Shown: positions 36,953-44,833 of the stretch, in pieces | How the letters are laid out: each line of letters opens with the position of its first letter | Position numbering within the stretch: the stretch's first letter is position 1 | Source: Sinorhizobium fredii NGR234 | GTDB taxonomy: Bacteria; Pseudomonadota; Alphaproteobacteria; Rhizobiales; Rhizobiaceae | Direction of reading: 5' to 3' | Assembly: GCF_000018545.1 (NCBI RefSeq) | Contig: NC_012586.1 | Location: 620,001 to 684,000, forward strand | Length of the DNA stretch: 64,000 bases | Position numbers and translations under genes: made by a program | Notes under the pieces: generated by a model | What the model was told of the DNA's origin: nothing | Database searches by the model: none | Seen by the model: the letters and a program-made list of their open reading frames with translations, nothing else

Positions 36953-38026
36953 CTAGACGTTGGATGAATGAATCGCGTCGCAGACGGCCTCGGTAACCTC
37001 CCGGGTCGTGGCGGTACCGCCTACGTCGGGGGTAAGGATTCTGGCGCCAGTCACCCGCTCGACAGCGCGCATGAGGCGGGCCGAAGCGTCCTGCTCGCCG
37101 AGGTGGTCGAGCATCTGGGCCGCCGTCCAGAACGTGGCGACGGGGTTGGCGATGCCCTTACCGGTAATGTCGAAGGCGGACCCGTGGATCGGCTCGAACA
37201 TCGACGGAAAGCGGCGCTCCGGATCGATGTTCGCCGTCGGTGCAACCCCCAGGCTACCGGCAAGCGCGCCAGCGAGATCGGAGAGTATGTCGGCGTGCAG
37301 GTTGGTTGCCACGATGGTGTCGAGGCTCTGCGGCTTGAGCGTCATCCGGACTGTCATCGCATCGACCAGCATCTTGTCCCAGGTCACGTCCGGGAATTCC
37401 TCCGCCACTTCGGCGGCGATCTCGTCCCACATGACCATGCCATGCCGTTGGGCATTCGATTTCGTGACGACGGTGAGCAATTTGCGCGGTCGGGATTGGG
37501 CCAACTTGAAGGCGTAGCGCATAATGCGGGTGACGCCGACGCGGGTGAAGATGGCGACCTCAGTGCCGACCTCTTCAGGCAGGCCGCGGTGGGCGCGACC
37601 GCCATGGCCAGAATATTCGCCTTCGGAGTTCTCACGCACGATCACCCAGTCGAGGTCGCCGGGGCCGCAATTGCGCAGCGGGGAGGTTATGCCAGGCAGG
37701 ATCTTGGTTGGCCGGACATTGGCATACTGGTCGAAACCCTGGCAGATCGGCAATCTGAGCCCCCAAAGGGTGATATGGTCCGGAACATCCGGTGCTCCGA
37801 CCGCGCCGAAATAGATAGCGTCGAATTTCTTGAGCTGCTCCAGCCCATCCGACGGCATCATCACGCCATGTTTTCTGTAATAGTCAGATCCCCAGTCGAA
37901 ATTTTCGACGGTGAATTTTACGTCGCCGAGTCGCTTCTCGAGGGTCGCAAGAACCGTCCGGCCGGCCGCGATCACCTCAGGTCCGATGCCGTCGGCGGGT
38001 ATGGTTGCGATGGAGTATTCACGCAT
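36953..38026 (-). CDS. ttuC: Tartrate dehydrogenase/decarboxylase
   Basis: NAD-dependent beta-decarboxylating dehydrogenase of 357 residues, the size of tartrate dehydrogenases. IATIPADGIGPEVIAAG opens the fold, ENSEGEYSGHGGRAHRG is the tartrate-branch substrate loop, KSNAQRHGMVMWDE holds the active-site Lys, and FEPIHGSAFDITGKGIAN binds NAD. Products from tartrate would be D-glycerate and CO2, consistent with the adjacent glycerate-kinase pseudogene. ATG 38026 is preferred over a TTG one codon earlier, with GGAG 10 bases upstream. D-malate is an alternative substrate. Confidence 0.88.
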   Translation of the reverse strand: MREYSIATIPADGIGPEVIAAGRTVLATLEKRLGDVKFTVENFDWGSDYYRKHGVMMPSDGLEQLKKFDAIYFGAVGAPDVPDHITLWGLRLPICQGFDQYANVRPTKILPGITSPLRNCGPGDLDWVIVRENSEGEYSGHGGRAHRGLPEEVGTEVAIFTRVGVTRIMRYAFKLAQSRPRKLLTVVTKSNAQRHGMVMWDEIAAEVAEEFPDVTWDKMLVDAMTVRMTLKPQSLDTIVATNLHADILSDLAGALAGSLGVAPTANIDPERRFPSMFEPIHGSAFDITGKGIANPVATFWTAAQMLDHLGEQDASARLMRAVERVTGARILTPDVGGTATTREVTEAVCDAIHSSNV

Positions 38027-38253
38027 CAAACTTCTCCGTAGCGTTATTCACTCAAGCTGGCAGCGGCCGTTACTGCGCCTTCGGCGCCATGCGATTGGCG
38101 TCGACGCTGCGACTCCGCCGAAAAGCAGGCTCTGGCGGAGCCGGAGAGGAAGCATCCGAGATGGTGCTTGCATCGCAACCGGCGGCACCGGCATCCTGAG
38201 CGCCGCCTGGCAGGATATCCTTCGGAGCTGTCAAATTCCGCAGGGAGCGCTGG

Positions 38254-39024
38254 TCAGCGTTGATCGAGCAATTTGATCTGGAGATCTTCCCAGTGCTCCT
38301 GGAACGCCTCTCGCGCCGTATCGTAGTGGCGGCTTCTCAAGCTGTTGATGAGCCGCTCGTGTTCTTCCGCCATTTCTTCTGCAGTGGCGTAGAAATCCTG
38401 CCGCTGTGCGAGGAGAAGCTCGATCTCGCCCTCGAGGTCTGAATAGGTTCGCTTCAGCCGAGGGCTGCCGCTAGCGGCAATGATCGCGCGGTGGAAATCA
38501 CGGTCCGCAGCAACCAGCAGGGATCTGTCGGAGGATAGAGTCGACCTGTGCATAACCTCGACCGCCTCCAGCGCCTGAGATGGGATGACGCCGGTCAGCA
38601 CGATCAGACGAATGGCCTCGCCTTCGATGGCGCCGCGCACGCGTGTGATATCGACAATATCGTCGGGCCCGAATTCAGGCACCACAAAGCCTCTGTTCGG
38701 TATCTGACGCAGCAGGCCCTGCGTGACGAGCACCTGGGCTGCTGTACGGAATGTGTGCCGCGAGGTCGAATGCTCTTCGCACATCTTCACGTCGCGAAGG
38801 AACTCGCCCGGTCGGAAATCTCCCGACAAGATGCGCCGTCGCAAGGTGTGGGTCAGGGTTTCCACGGCGCTAGTGGGCAGGGGCTCGACATTCATCTCGA
38901 GGTCTTCGGCTTGATTCTTGGCGTGCAGCGGCGGCATGGCTTTGCTCGTTGATTTTGTTTGCATACCTACGCCACATGCGGTGGCGTAGGGCAAGGGAGA
39001 TGATATTGTGCCGCTCAACTTCAT
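38254..39024 (-). CDS. GntR-family (FCD-type) regulator
   Basis: Regulator with a winged helix-turn-helix (VETLTHTLRRRILSGDFRPG ... TSRHTFRTAAQVLVTQGLL) and an all-helical FCD effector domain (AIEGEAIRLIVLTG, DRDFHRAIIAASGS). The start is uncertain. ATG 39024, with AGGA upstream, gives 256 residues and an unusually long leader; ATGs at 38964 and 38895 give 236 and 213 residues, nearer the family norm. A perfect inverted repeat at 38966-38990 falls between the first two choices. It follows the phospho-lyase gene and precedes the tartrate dehydrogenase on the same strand. Confidence 0.87.
   Translation of the reverse strand: MKLSGTISSPLPYATACGVGMQTKSTSKAMPPLHAKNQAEDLEMNVEPLPTSAVETLTHTLRRRILSGDFRPGEFLRDVKMCEEHSTSRHTFRTAAQVLVTQGLLRQIPNRGFVVPEFGPDDIVDITRVRGAIEGEAIRLIVLTGVIPSQALEAVEVMHRSTLSSDRSLLVAADRDFHRAIIAASGSPRLKRTYSDLEGEIELLLAQRQDFYATAEEMAEEHERLINSLRSRHYDTAREAFQEHWEDLQIKLLDQR
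38966..38990. promoter_or_regulatory. Perfect 10-bp inverted repeat at the GntR gene start
   Basis: CCTACGCCAC (38966-38975) and GTGGCGTAGG (38981-38990) flank a 5-bp centre. It ends 2 bases upstream of the ATG at 38964. Its length and symmetry suit an autoregulatory operator; an mRNA hairpin after the phospho-lyase gene is the alternative. Confidence 0.55.
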
Positions 39025-39035
39025 GGTGGCGGTTC

Positions 39036-40406
39036 CTAGATCTGCACGGACCGAAGCGCCTCGTCGACGCCCTCGAGCAGCCGCGCGGCGTTGGCCGATG
39101 TGAAGATGAGCGGAGGCCTGATCTTCAGGATGTGCGCGTCCACTCCAGTGGCGGAAATGAGGATGCGCCGGTCGCGCAAGGCATTGACGGCTGCAAGCGC
39201 TCGGTCCATGTCCGGCGTTTTCCGGTCTCTATCCTTGACGAGTTCGACGGCGAAATAGAGGCCGGCCCCGCGAACGTCGCCGACGAATTCATATTTCGTC
39301 TGTAGGTCCCGGAGGCCGTCGAGGATCTCGCTGCCGACCTTGGCGGCGTTGTCCATCAGGCCCTCTTCGAGGATCGTGTCGAGCACGGCCCTTGCCGCGG
39401 CGATCGCGACGGAGTTGCCGCCAAACGTGTTGAAGTAGCGCATGCTGGATCCGAACTCGGCGACGAGTTCGGGCCGCAGGACGACGCCGGCAACGGGATA
39501 GCCGTTGCCCATCGGCTTGCCCATGGTGACAATGTCCGGATCGACCTTGTGCCGGGAGTGACCCCAAAGATGGGTGCCGGTCCGCCCGAATCCGGATTGC
39601 ACCTCGTCGGCGATGAACAGGCCGCCCGCCTTTCGCACCACTTCCGCCACCGGTGCCAATACGTCCGTCGGATCGACGTAGAGACCATCGGAGGAGAAGA
39701 CGGAGTCGGCGATGAAGGCCGCTAGGCCGCCGCCATGCCGCTCCATGTCGGCGATCTGCCGCGCGACATCCTCGGCCATCCGCCGGCCGATTTCCTCGAC
39801 TGGCAGGCGGTAGGAATCCGGCGCGGCGACCGTGCGAAGATAGGGGTCCAGGGCCGACTTCTTGCCGAGCGAGGGCGAGATTGCCGCCACCGCCCCGCTG
39901 TTGCCGTGATAGGCTTCGGCCGTGACGATGACGCCGGTCTTGCGTGTGTGGTAACGCGCGATGCGCAAGGCGAGATCGTTGGCTTCCGAGCCCGTGCACG
40001 TAAACATCGCGCATCCGGTCCGGCCGAGTTCGCCACCGAACGTATTGATCAGGGCTTCGGCATAGTCCAGCAGGGGCTCCTGCATGTAACGCGTGTGGGT
40101 ACACAGTACCTCGAGCTGCTTCTGGATCGCCTCGACGACACGCGGATGAGAGTGACCCAGCGATACCACGTTGTTGTAGGCGTCGAGATATTCGTTGCCG
40201 TGCCTGTCATAGAGGAAGACGCCCTTGGCGCGGGAGACCTCAACCGGCGACTTGTAGAAGAGCCGATAAGCCGGCCCGAGCAGCCTTTGCCGCCTGGTGA
40301 TATGGGCCAGATCTTCACTTGTGAGATGAGACGTGTCCTGAGGATTGAAGCCATTTGGCATGTCGCCACGGAAGCCCTTGGGCAGGGTAGTCGCTTGCTT
40401 GGACAT
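39036..40406 (-). CDS. Class III PLP enzyme, AGXT2L-type amine-phosphate phospho-lyase
   Basis: PLP enzyme of 456 residues. It keeps the class III core (CTGSEANDLALRIARYHT, IADEVQSGFGRTG, K297 in TMGKPMGNGYP), but shows FNTFGGNSVAIAAA where transaminases have the HxYTYSxHP loop. GKPMGNG plus FNTFGGN is characteristic of ethanolamine-phosphate and 5-phosphohydroxylysine phospho-lyases, which remove ammonia and phosphate from a phosphorylated amino alcohol to leave an aldehyde. An APH-fold kinase gene ends 8 bases upstream of this ATG, as expected for that route. AGGA precedes the ATG. The phosphorylated substrate is unknown. Confidence 0.85.
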   Translation of the reverse strand: MSKQATTLPKGFRGDMPNGFNPQDTSHLTSEDLAHITRRQRLLGPAYRLFYKSPVEVSRAKGVFLYDRHGNEYLDAYNNVVSLGHSHPRVVEAIQKQLEVLCTHTRYMQEPLLDYAEALINTFGGELGRTGCAMFTCTGSEANDLALRIARYHTRKTGVIVTAEAYHGNSGAVAAISPSLGKKSALDPYLRTVAAPDSYRLPVEEIGRRMAEDVARQIADMERHGGGLAAFIADSVFSSDGLYVDPTDVLAPVAEVVRKAGGLFIADEVQSGFGRTGTHLWGHSRHKVDPDIVTMGKPMGNGYPVAGVVLRPELVAEFGSSMRYFNTFGGNSVAIAAARAVLDTILEEGLMDNAAKVGSEILDGLRDLQTKYEFVGDVRGAGLYFAVELVKDRDRKTPDMDRALAAVNALRDRRILISATGVDAHILKIRPPLIFTSANAARLLEGVDEALRSVQI

Positions 40407-40414
40407 TGCGGTTC

Positions 40415-41479
40415 CTATCGTGTCAGAAGGTCGGAAATCTGTGCGGTCGAAATCGAGTGGAACCACTCGAGGTGGGCCCAGCCGGCTTCGGTATTTCGCA
40501 GGATATAGCGGCTATTCTCGGGGAAGATTTCGGCGCGCCAGCACGTCAGCAGCGCACGGACTGCAAGACGGCCCATTGACAGGAAGGGGATGAGCCGGAG
40601 TTCCTCGTCCGTCAGTTCGGCGTGGCGAAGATAGCCACGCAGTACGTCGCGCGGTTCGTCGAACAGGTCACGCCGGTTCCCATGGTCGAACGTTTTTGGC
40701 ATCTGGTTCATCAACGCCGTGGAGACGTCGACGGCGATGGCGGTACGGACCGCATCGCCGAAATCGATGACGCCGGTCAGGAACTGCGGGCTGGCGTGAT
40801 CGACGACCAGGTTCGACGTATTGAAGTCGTTGTGGAGCACCTGCCGCCGGCACCGGTCGAGGCTCGGCTTGACCTCGGAAAAGCGCTCGAGCGCGCGGAC
40901 GGTCCAGGCCCGCTTGCCGCCGTCGGGGATAAAGCTCAACAGTTCGGTGAGATCGAGCAGATGGGTGACGTCCCATGCTACCGCCCGGCCGTCTGCGGGA
41001 TGCGAAAAATCGGCCAGGGAATGACGCAGCTTCGCCAGGATCTCGCCGATTCTTTCGCGCTGCGGGGCTGTGGCAGATGTCCGATCGAGCGGAGTGCCGG
41101 GAAGGAAGGTAATGAGCCGCGCCACGCGCCGCTCGCCGGCACTGGTCGTGACGATGGGCAATTCCGCGCCGTCGAGGTCGCGAAGTGCACGGGGGATGGG
41201 TAGATCAGGGGCCCGCTGCTCGAGATGACGCATCAGCGCGACCTGGAAATCGAGCTCCTCCATCCGCTCGGAAGGGTGAGCGATCTTCAGCACGAACTTC
41301 CCGCGGGCCGCGCAATCGAGGAGAAACGTGTCGTCTTTCTCGGTCTCAAAACGCGTGGCCGAGCCACGCGCGCCATATAGCCGTGCGGCGATTTCTTCGG
41401 CTTCCGCAGCGCCCACGCGATGGCACGCCTCGGAAAGCTCAGGGACGCGGGCTGGCCCGCACTGATGCTTGTGACCCAT
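40415..41479 (-). CDS. APH-family kinase, hydroxylysine-kinase-like
   Basis: Small-molecule kinase of 354 residues with the aminoglycoside/choline-kinase fold. The catalytic loop reads VLHNDFNTSNLVVD (HxDxxxxN, about residue 235), the metal Asp lies in TGVIDFGDAV, and the ATP-anchoring Lys in GKFVLKIAHPSE. FIDFGD-type loops with this spacing are typical of hydroxylysine kinase. Together with the phospho-lyase 8 bases downstream it would phosphorylate the hydroxyl of an amino alcohol and then split the product (inference from the pair). ATG 41479 is chosen by length; the ribosome site is weak. A homologous pair occurs at 44834-47417. Confidence 0.85.
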   Translation of the reverse strand: MGHKHQCGPARVPELSEACHRVGAAEAEEIAARLYGARGSATRFETEKDDTFLLDCAARGKFVLKIAHPSERMEELDFQVALMRHLEQRAPDLPIPRALRDLDGAELPIVTTSAGERRVARLITFLPGTPLDRTSATAPQRERIGEILAKLRHSLADFSHPADGRAVAWDVTHLLDLTELLSFIPDGGKRAWTVRALERFSEVKPSLDRCRRQVLHNDFNTSNLVVDHASPQFLTGVIDFGDAVRTAIAVDVSTALMNQMPKTFDHGNRRDLFDEPRDVLRGYLRHAELTDEELRLIPFLSMGRLAVRALLTCWRAEIFPENSRYILRNTEAGWAHLEWFHSISTAQISDLLTR

Positions 41480-41892
41480 CTTCAACTCATTCAGATCCTG
41501 CCTCGTGAATGGGCAGCTCGATGGCCTCACTATCGCACATCCCAACTTTTGTACAACAATTTATTTGTAGGGGGAGATTTCTTACCGTTGGAATGGATCT
41601 CTTTCTGATGAATGATCATTGACGATAGCGCGGGGGGCATGCCAGTGAAATTCCTACAGAACTTTGGAATTTTGGGGCGCTTTAGCTGTATACCGCGTCA
41701 GTTTGCTGTTGTTTGGATGCGGCGCACGCAAGCTGGGGCAAGTGCCAGGGCGGCCGGCCATCGGAAAAAATTGTTGGACAATCAGTTGCTATCGCCGCAA
41801 AGTTATGCCAGTGTGCTCGCACTGGCCAAAATGCAGTTACGATGACCTTGGATAGGCACACTGTGCCGTCAGAATTGGAAGGAATACACGCC
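41480..41892. promoter_or_regulatory. Divergent promoter region, kinase unit / HAD gene
   Basis: 413 bp without a gene and clearly AT-richer than its neighbours, especially 41540-41700. GCCAGTG (41807-41813) and CACTGGC (41820-41826) form a 7-bp inverted repeat 67 bases before the HAD ATG, a candidate regulator site. AAGGAA at 41879 serves the HAD gene. Confidence 0.4.
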
Positions 41893-42582
41893 ATGACTCA
41901 ATTTCGACCGAAGTACGTCACCTTCGACTGCTACGGAACGCTCACCAATTTCGATATGGCCGGCGCTGCGCGACGCGTCTACGGCGAGCGTCTCTCCCCA
42001 GAAGCGATGACCGGCTTTGTCGAGGCCTTTAGAGGCTATCGCCTTGACGAGGTGCTAGGGCCATGGAAGCCTTTCCTCGAAGTGGTGCACAATTCCATCG
42101 AGCGCAGCTGCAAGCGCATCGGTATCGCGTTCAAACCCGAAGACGCGCAACGCATCTATGACGAAGTGCCAACCTGGGGTCCGCACCCGGACGTCCCGGC
42201 TGGCCTGTCCAGGGTGGCCAAGGAAATTCCGCTGGTCATCCTGTCGAACTCCATGAACAACCTGATCATGTCGAATGTGGAAAAGCTAGGCGCGCCCATT
42301 CATATGGTTATCACGGCAGAAGAGGTCGGGGCGTACAAACCTCTGATGAAGGGCTTCGAATACATGCTCGACAAGCTCGGCTGCGGGCCAGAAGACATTA
42401 CTCATGTGTCCTCATCCTTCCGCTACGACCTGATGACCGCCTATGACCTCGGTATCAAGAGCAAGGTCTGGGTCAACCGCGGGCATGAGCCGGCCAATCC
42501 CTATTACGAGTACACCGAGATCAAGGATATCGGCGGGTTAGCCGCTGCCGTTGGCCTGGAGACAGCCCTCAAGCGCGCCTGA
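41893..42582 (+). CDS. HAD-superfamily hydrolase, haloacid-dehalogenase type II-like (paralog 2)
   Basis: Hydrolase of 229 residues, the most diverged of the three intact copies. The nucleophile motif FDCYGTL, LSNSMNN, YKPLMKGFEYML and SSSFRYDLMTAYDLG are kept, with the same Phe substitutions at the positions that are Tyr and Asn in true haloacid dehalogenases. It has a 7-residue C-terminal extension. It is divergent from the kinase/phospho-lyase unit, whereas the 43917 copy lies upstream of a homologous pair on the same strand. That repeated association argues for a shared pathway. Confidence 0.88.
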   Translation: MTQFRPKYVTFDCYGTLTNFDMAGAARRVYGERLSPEAMTGFVEAFRGYRLDEVLGPWKPFLEVVHNSIERSCKRIGIAFKPEDAQRIYDEVPTWGPHPDVPAGLSRVAKEIPLVILSNSMNNLIMSNVEKLGAPIHMVITAEEVGAYKPLMKGFEYMLDKLGCGPEDITHVSSSFRYDLMTAYDLGIKSKVWVNRGHEPANPYYEYTEIKDIGGLAAAVGLETALKRA

Positions 42583-42618
42583 AAAACTAGCGTTCAGGCG
42601 CTGTTGCTACGAAGAGAC

Positions 42619-42639
42619 AGGGGCGGTTCATTCGCCCCT
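42619..42639 (+). terminator. Rho-independent terminator after the HAD gene
   Basis: AGGGGCG (42619-42625) and CGCCCCT (42633-42639) make a perfect 7-bp stem with a 7-base loop, 36 bases after the stop, followed by TCGCTTTATT. Confidence 0.65.
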
Positions 42640-43175
42640 TCGCTTTATTGTTCGACAGGGGAGCAAAGCATGGCCTTTCCGGCGACGCCTTCCGCACGAG
42701 TGACCTGCTGGCGTTAGAGGATGGTGTGATCCGAACGTGACGCAACGGCACGTCGGGGCTCGGGAGGCGTTGTTACGCGGCCGCTATCGATGTCCGCTTT
42801 CGAGTAAGCGGGGCTGTTCCTCAACGACCGATTTGGTAAAGGTTTTTCGATGCGGGCTCCTGCATGACGGTGGCGGCTGGGGCTGTGTCGGCCTGCGTTG
42901 AAAAACCTCCCAAGGAGGAGGCCGCGGGGGCTGGGTGGAGCGCCTATGGGGAAAGCGTGCGGCGGCGGTTGTTCAAGGTGGCTATCGGTGGGAGCGTCGG
43001 GTGCAAAAGGAAAGCCCCGAAGGCTTGCAATGGGTGGATCGGGATCGGGATCACTGGTGTTTCGTAGGCTGGCATCGGCGGTTTTGCAGCGTGCTGGGTT
43101 GCTTGGGGCAGACCGGCGCCCTCCCGGAACGCATCGCGATCCCGGCCGGCCTTGGCTGATGTGACATGCGTTTCG
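42640..43175. other. Non-coding debris left of the IS91 scar
   Basis: 536 bp with no supported gene. The right part (about 42920-43175) is probably the terminal non-coding end of the IS91-family element, since it directly follows the transposase stop on the minus strand. The left part is unrecognised. Confidence 0.4.
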
Positions 43176-43597
43176 TCATGCGGCGTCCTTTCGGGGTGGC
43201 GCGCGGGATCTGGGTTGCTGGCGACGGCGGAATATCTCAACGATGCGCATCGGACCGCCGCAGTGCGGGCATGGCTCTCTCAGGGTGAGCGGGGTAGCCT
43301 CGGCGTTTGGCGCTTTACCCTGCGCTTCATCGCCTCGCGGCCGCAGGTGGTGGCGAAAAAGAACCGCAGCGCCACGATGCGGGCGTTGAAGGTCGTCGGC
43401 GTGACGCCGGCGTTGGTCATGTGCAGTTGGTAGGCGCGCAGGTCATCGGCTGTCGCCGTATCCGGTGATCGCTTCAGAAACCCGGCGAAATCCTTGATGG
43501 CTCGAATATGCGCCTGCTGAGCTTTGTCGCCCATCCCACGGATGCGCATGTCTTCGATCATCCGCTCGCGCAGCGGGGTCGTCGTCTCCTCCGTCAT
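43176..43597 (-). mobile_element. IS91-family element, deletion derivative
   Basis: On the minus strand, an intact start of the IS91-associated tyrosine-recombinase-like protein begins at ATG 43597 with AGGAGGT 5 bases upstream (MTEETTTPLRERM, MTNAGVTPTTFNARIVALRF). After about 90 residues it runs, in another frame, straight into the transposase C-terminus: TPLTLREPCPHCGGPMRIVE then IFRRRQQ and a stop at 43176. The rest of the recombinase and nearly all the transposase have been deleted between about 43330 and 43350. Confidence 0.8.
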
Positions 43598-43759
43598 GGC
43601 AACCTCCTGTCTGAAGATTGAGAACACCCCAATCGTCAGCCAGGATCACAGACCCGCAAATGCATAGCGTTCAAATCATTGCTGCACCCTCACCACGGGC
43701 GCCAGTGCCGCGCGAGCGGCTTCGTCCTTGGTTGCACAGCGGTCGCGGCTTTGGACGCC

Positions 43760-43916
43760 GGTCGGATCACCGTTCACGCGCAATCGAAAGGGCTAAGCCG
43801 ACGCCGGGTGCAGAATTTTCTGCTGACAAACCGAGGAATCCGACCGATGCATCGGCTGGGACCGGCCTACGATTGCTCATAACCGAAACCGATCCGGTCA
43901 AAAAAGGACGAAGCGC
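43760..43916 (+). repeat. HAD upstream region, source copy of 35770-35929
   Basis: Non-coding DNA before the HAD ATG, matched by 35770-35929 and more loosely by 7880-7949. CGGCCTACGATTGCTCATAA is the most conserved block, lying about 35 bases before AAGGACGAAGCGCATG. A promoter function is likely. Confidence 0.6.
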
Positions 43917-44585
43917 ATGACCACTTTCCGCCCGAAATATATCACCTTCGACTGCCACGGCACGCTGATCAACTTCCAGATGGCGGAGGCGGCACGCGAT
44001 CTTTACGGCGACCGGATGAGCGAGCAGAAAATGCTGCAGTTCATCGCGGACTTCTCTGCGTACCGGCTCGATGAAGTCATGGCCGACTGGAAGCCCTATG
44101 CGGAGGTGGTCTATAACGCACTGGCGAGGACCTGCAAGCGCAACGGCGTCGACTTCAAGGACGAAGACGCCCAGATGGTATACGAACGCGTTCCCACCTG
44201 GGGGCCGCATCCGGACGTTCCGGCTGGTCTTGCCAAGGTCGCCAAGGAAATCCCGCTGGTCATCCTGTCAAATGCCATGAACTCGCAGATCATGTCCAAC
44301 GTCGAGAAGCTCGGCGCGCCTTTCCACGCTGTTTACACCGCCGAAGAGGCTCAGGCCTACAAGCCGCATTTCCGGGCCTTCGAATATATGCTCGACATGC
44401 TTGGTTGCGGTCCGGAGGACATCCTGCATTGCTCCTCCTCGTTCCGCTACGATCTGATGTCCGCACATGATCTCGGGATCAAGAACAAGGTTTGGGTCAA
44501 TCGCGGTCACGAGCCGGCCAATCCCTATTACGGCTATACCGAGATCGCCGGCATCTCGGAATTGCCAGGCGTCGTCGGGCTCTGA
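43917..44585 (+). CDS. HAD-superfamily hydrolase, haloacid-dehalogenase type II-like (paralog 3)
   Basis: Hydrolase of 222 residues, very close to the 7950 copy over its whole length. The nucleophile motif is FDCHGTL (Tyr to His beside the Asp). LSNAMNS, AYKPHFRAFEYML and SSSFRYDLMSAHDLG are unchanged, including Phe where dehalogenases have Tyr and Asn. AAGGA lies 8 bases before the ATG. Downstream lie a decayed PuuB-like oxidase start, a kinase and a phospho-lyase, all on the same strand, followed by an Lrp gene. Confidence 0.9.
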   Translation: MTTFRPKYITFDCHGTLINFQMAEAARDLYGDRMSEQKMLQFIADFSAYRLDEVMADWKPYAEVVYNALARTCKRNGVDFKDEDAQMVYERVPTWGPHPDVPAGLAKVAKEIPLVILSNAMNSQIMSNVEKLGAPFHAVYTAEEAQAYKPHFRAFEYMLDMLGCGPEDILHCSSSFRYDLMSAHDLGIKNKVWVNRGHEPANPYYGYTEIAGISELPGVVGL

Positions 44586-44593
44586 AAGTCTCT

Positions 44594-44775
44594 CTCCGGC
44601 AGTTCGATTACTCGGTTCGCAGGAATGTCGAGGACCGATGGAAAGCCATCGCGGTGCCGCCGTCTTCGGCGGTGGCATCACGATCCCGCGCGGGTAAGGT
44701 AATGCCCAAAGCGAACCGAGACGATCGTGCTGGAGGCGGGGACGGTAGTTCCGGCGCCCTCAGCAGCAAACGCCC
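44594..44775 (+). pseudogene. 5' remnant of a PuuB-like FAD oxidase
   Basis: DNA after the HAD stop retraces the start of the 8631 oxidase gene: GGCAGTTCGATTAC for its start, GCCGTCTTCGGCGGTGGCAT for the GxGxxG codons, and ATCGTGCTGGAGGCGGGGAC for the end of the second strand. Frame is lost repeatedly. The HAD-then-oxidase order of the intact locus is preserved. Confidence 0.75.
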
Positions 44776-44833
44776 GACCGTAATCGAGGCTGGGCGCAGC
44801 GAAACAGATGCCATCTCGACGGCCGCTTTTGGG

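Noticed and set aside
44492..44833. Extension of the kinase gene back to 44492
   Set aside because: That part overlaps the HAD gene and then reads through an out-of-frame oxidase remnant; the kinase domain begins well after 44834.
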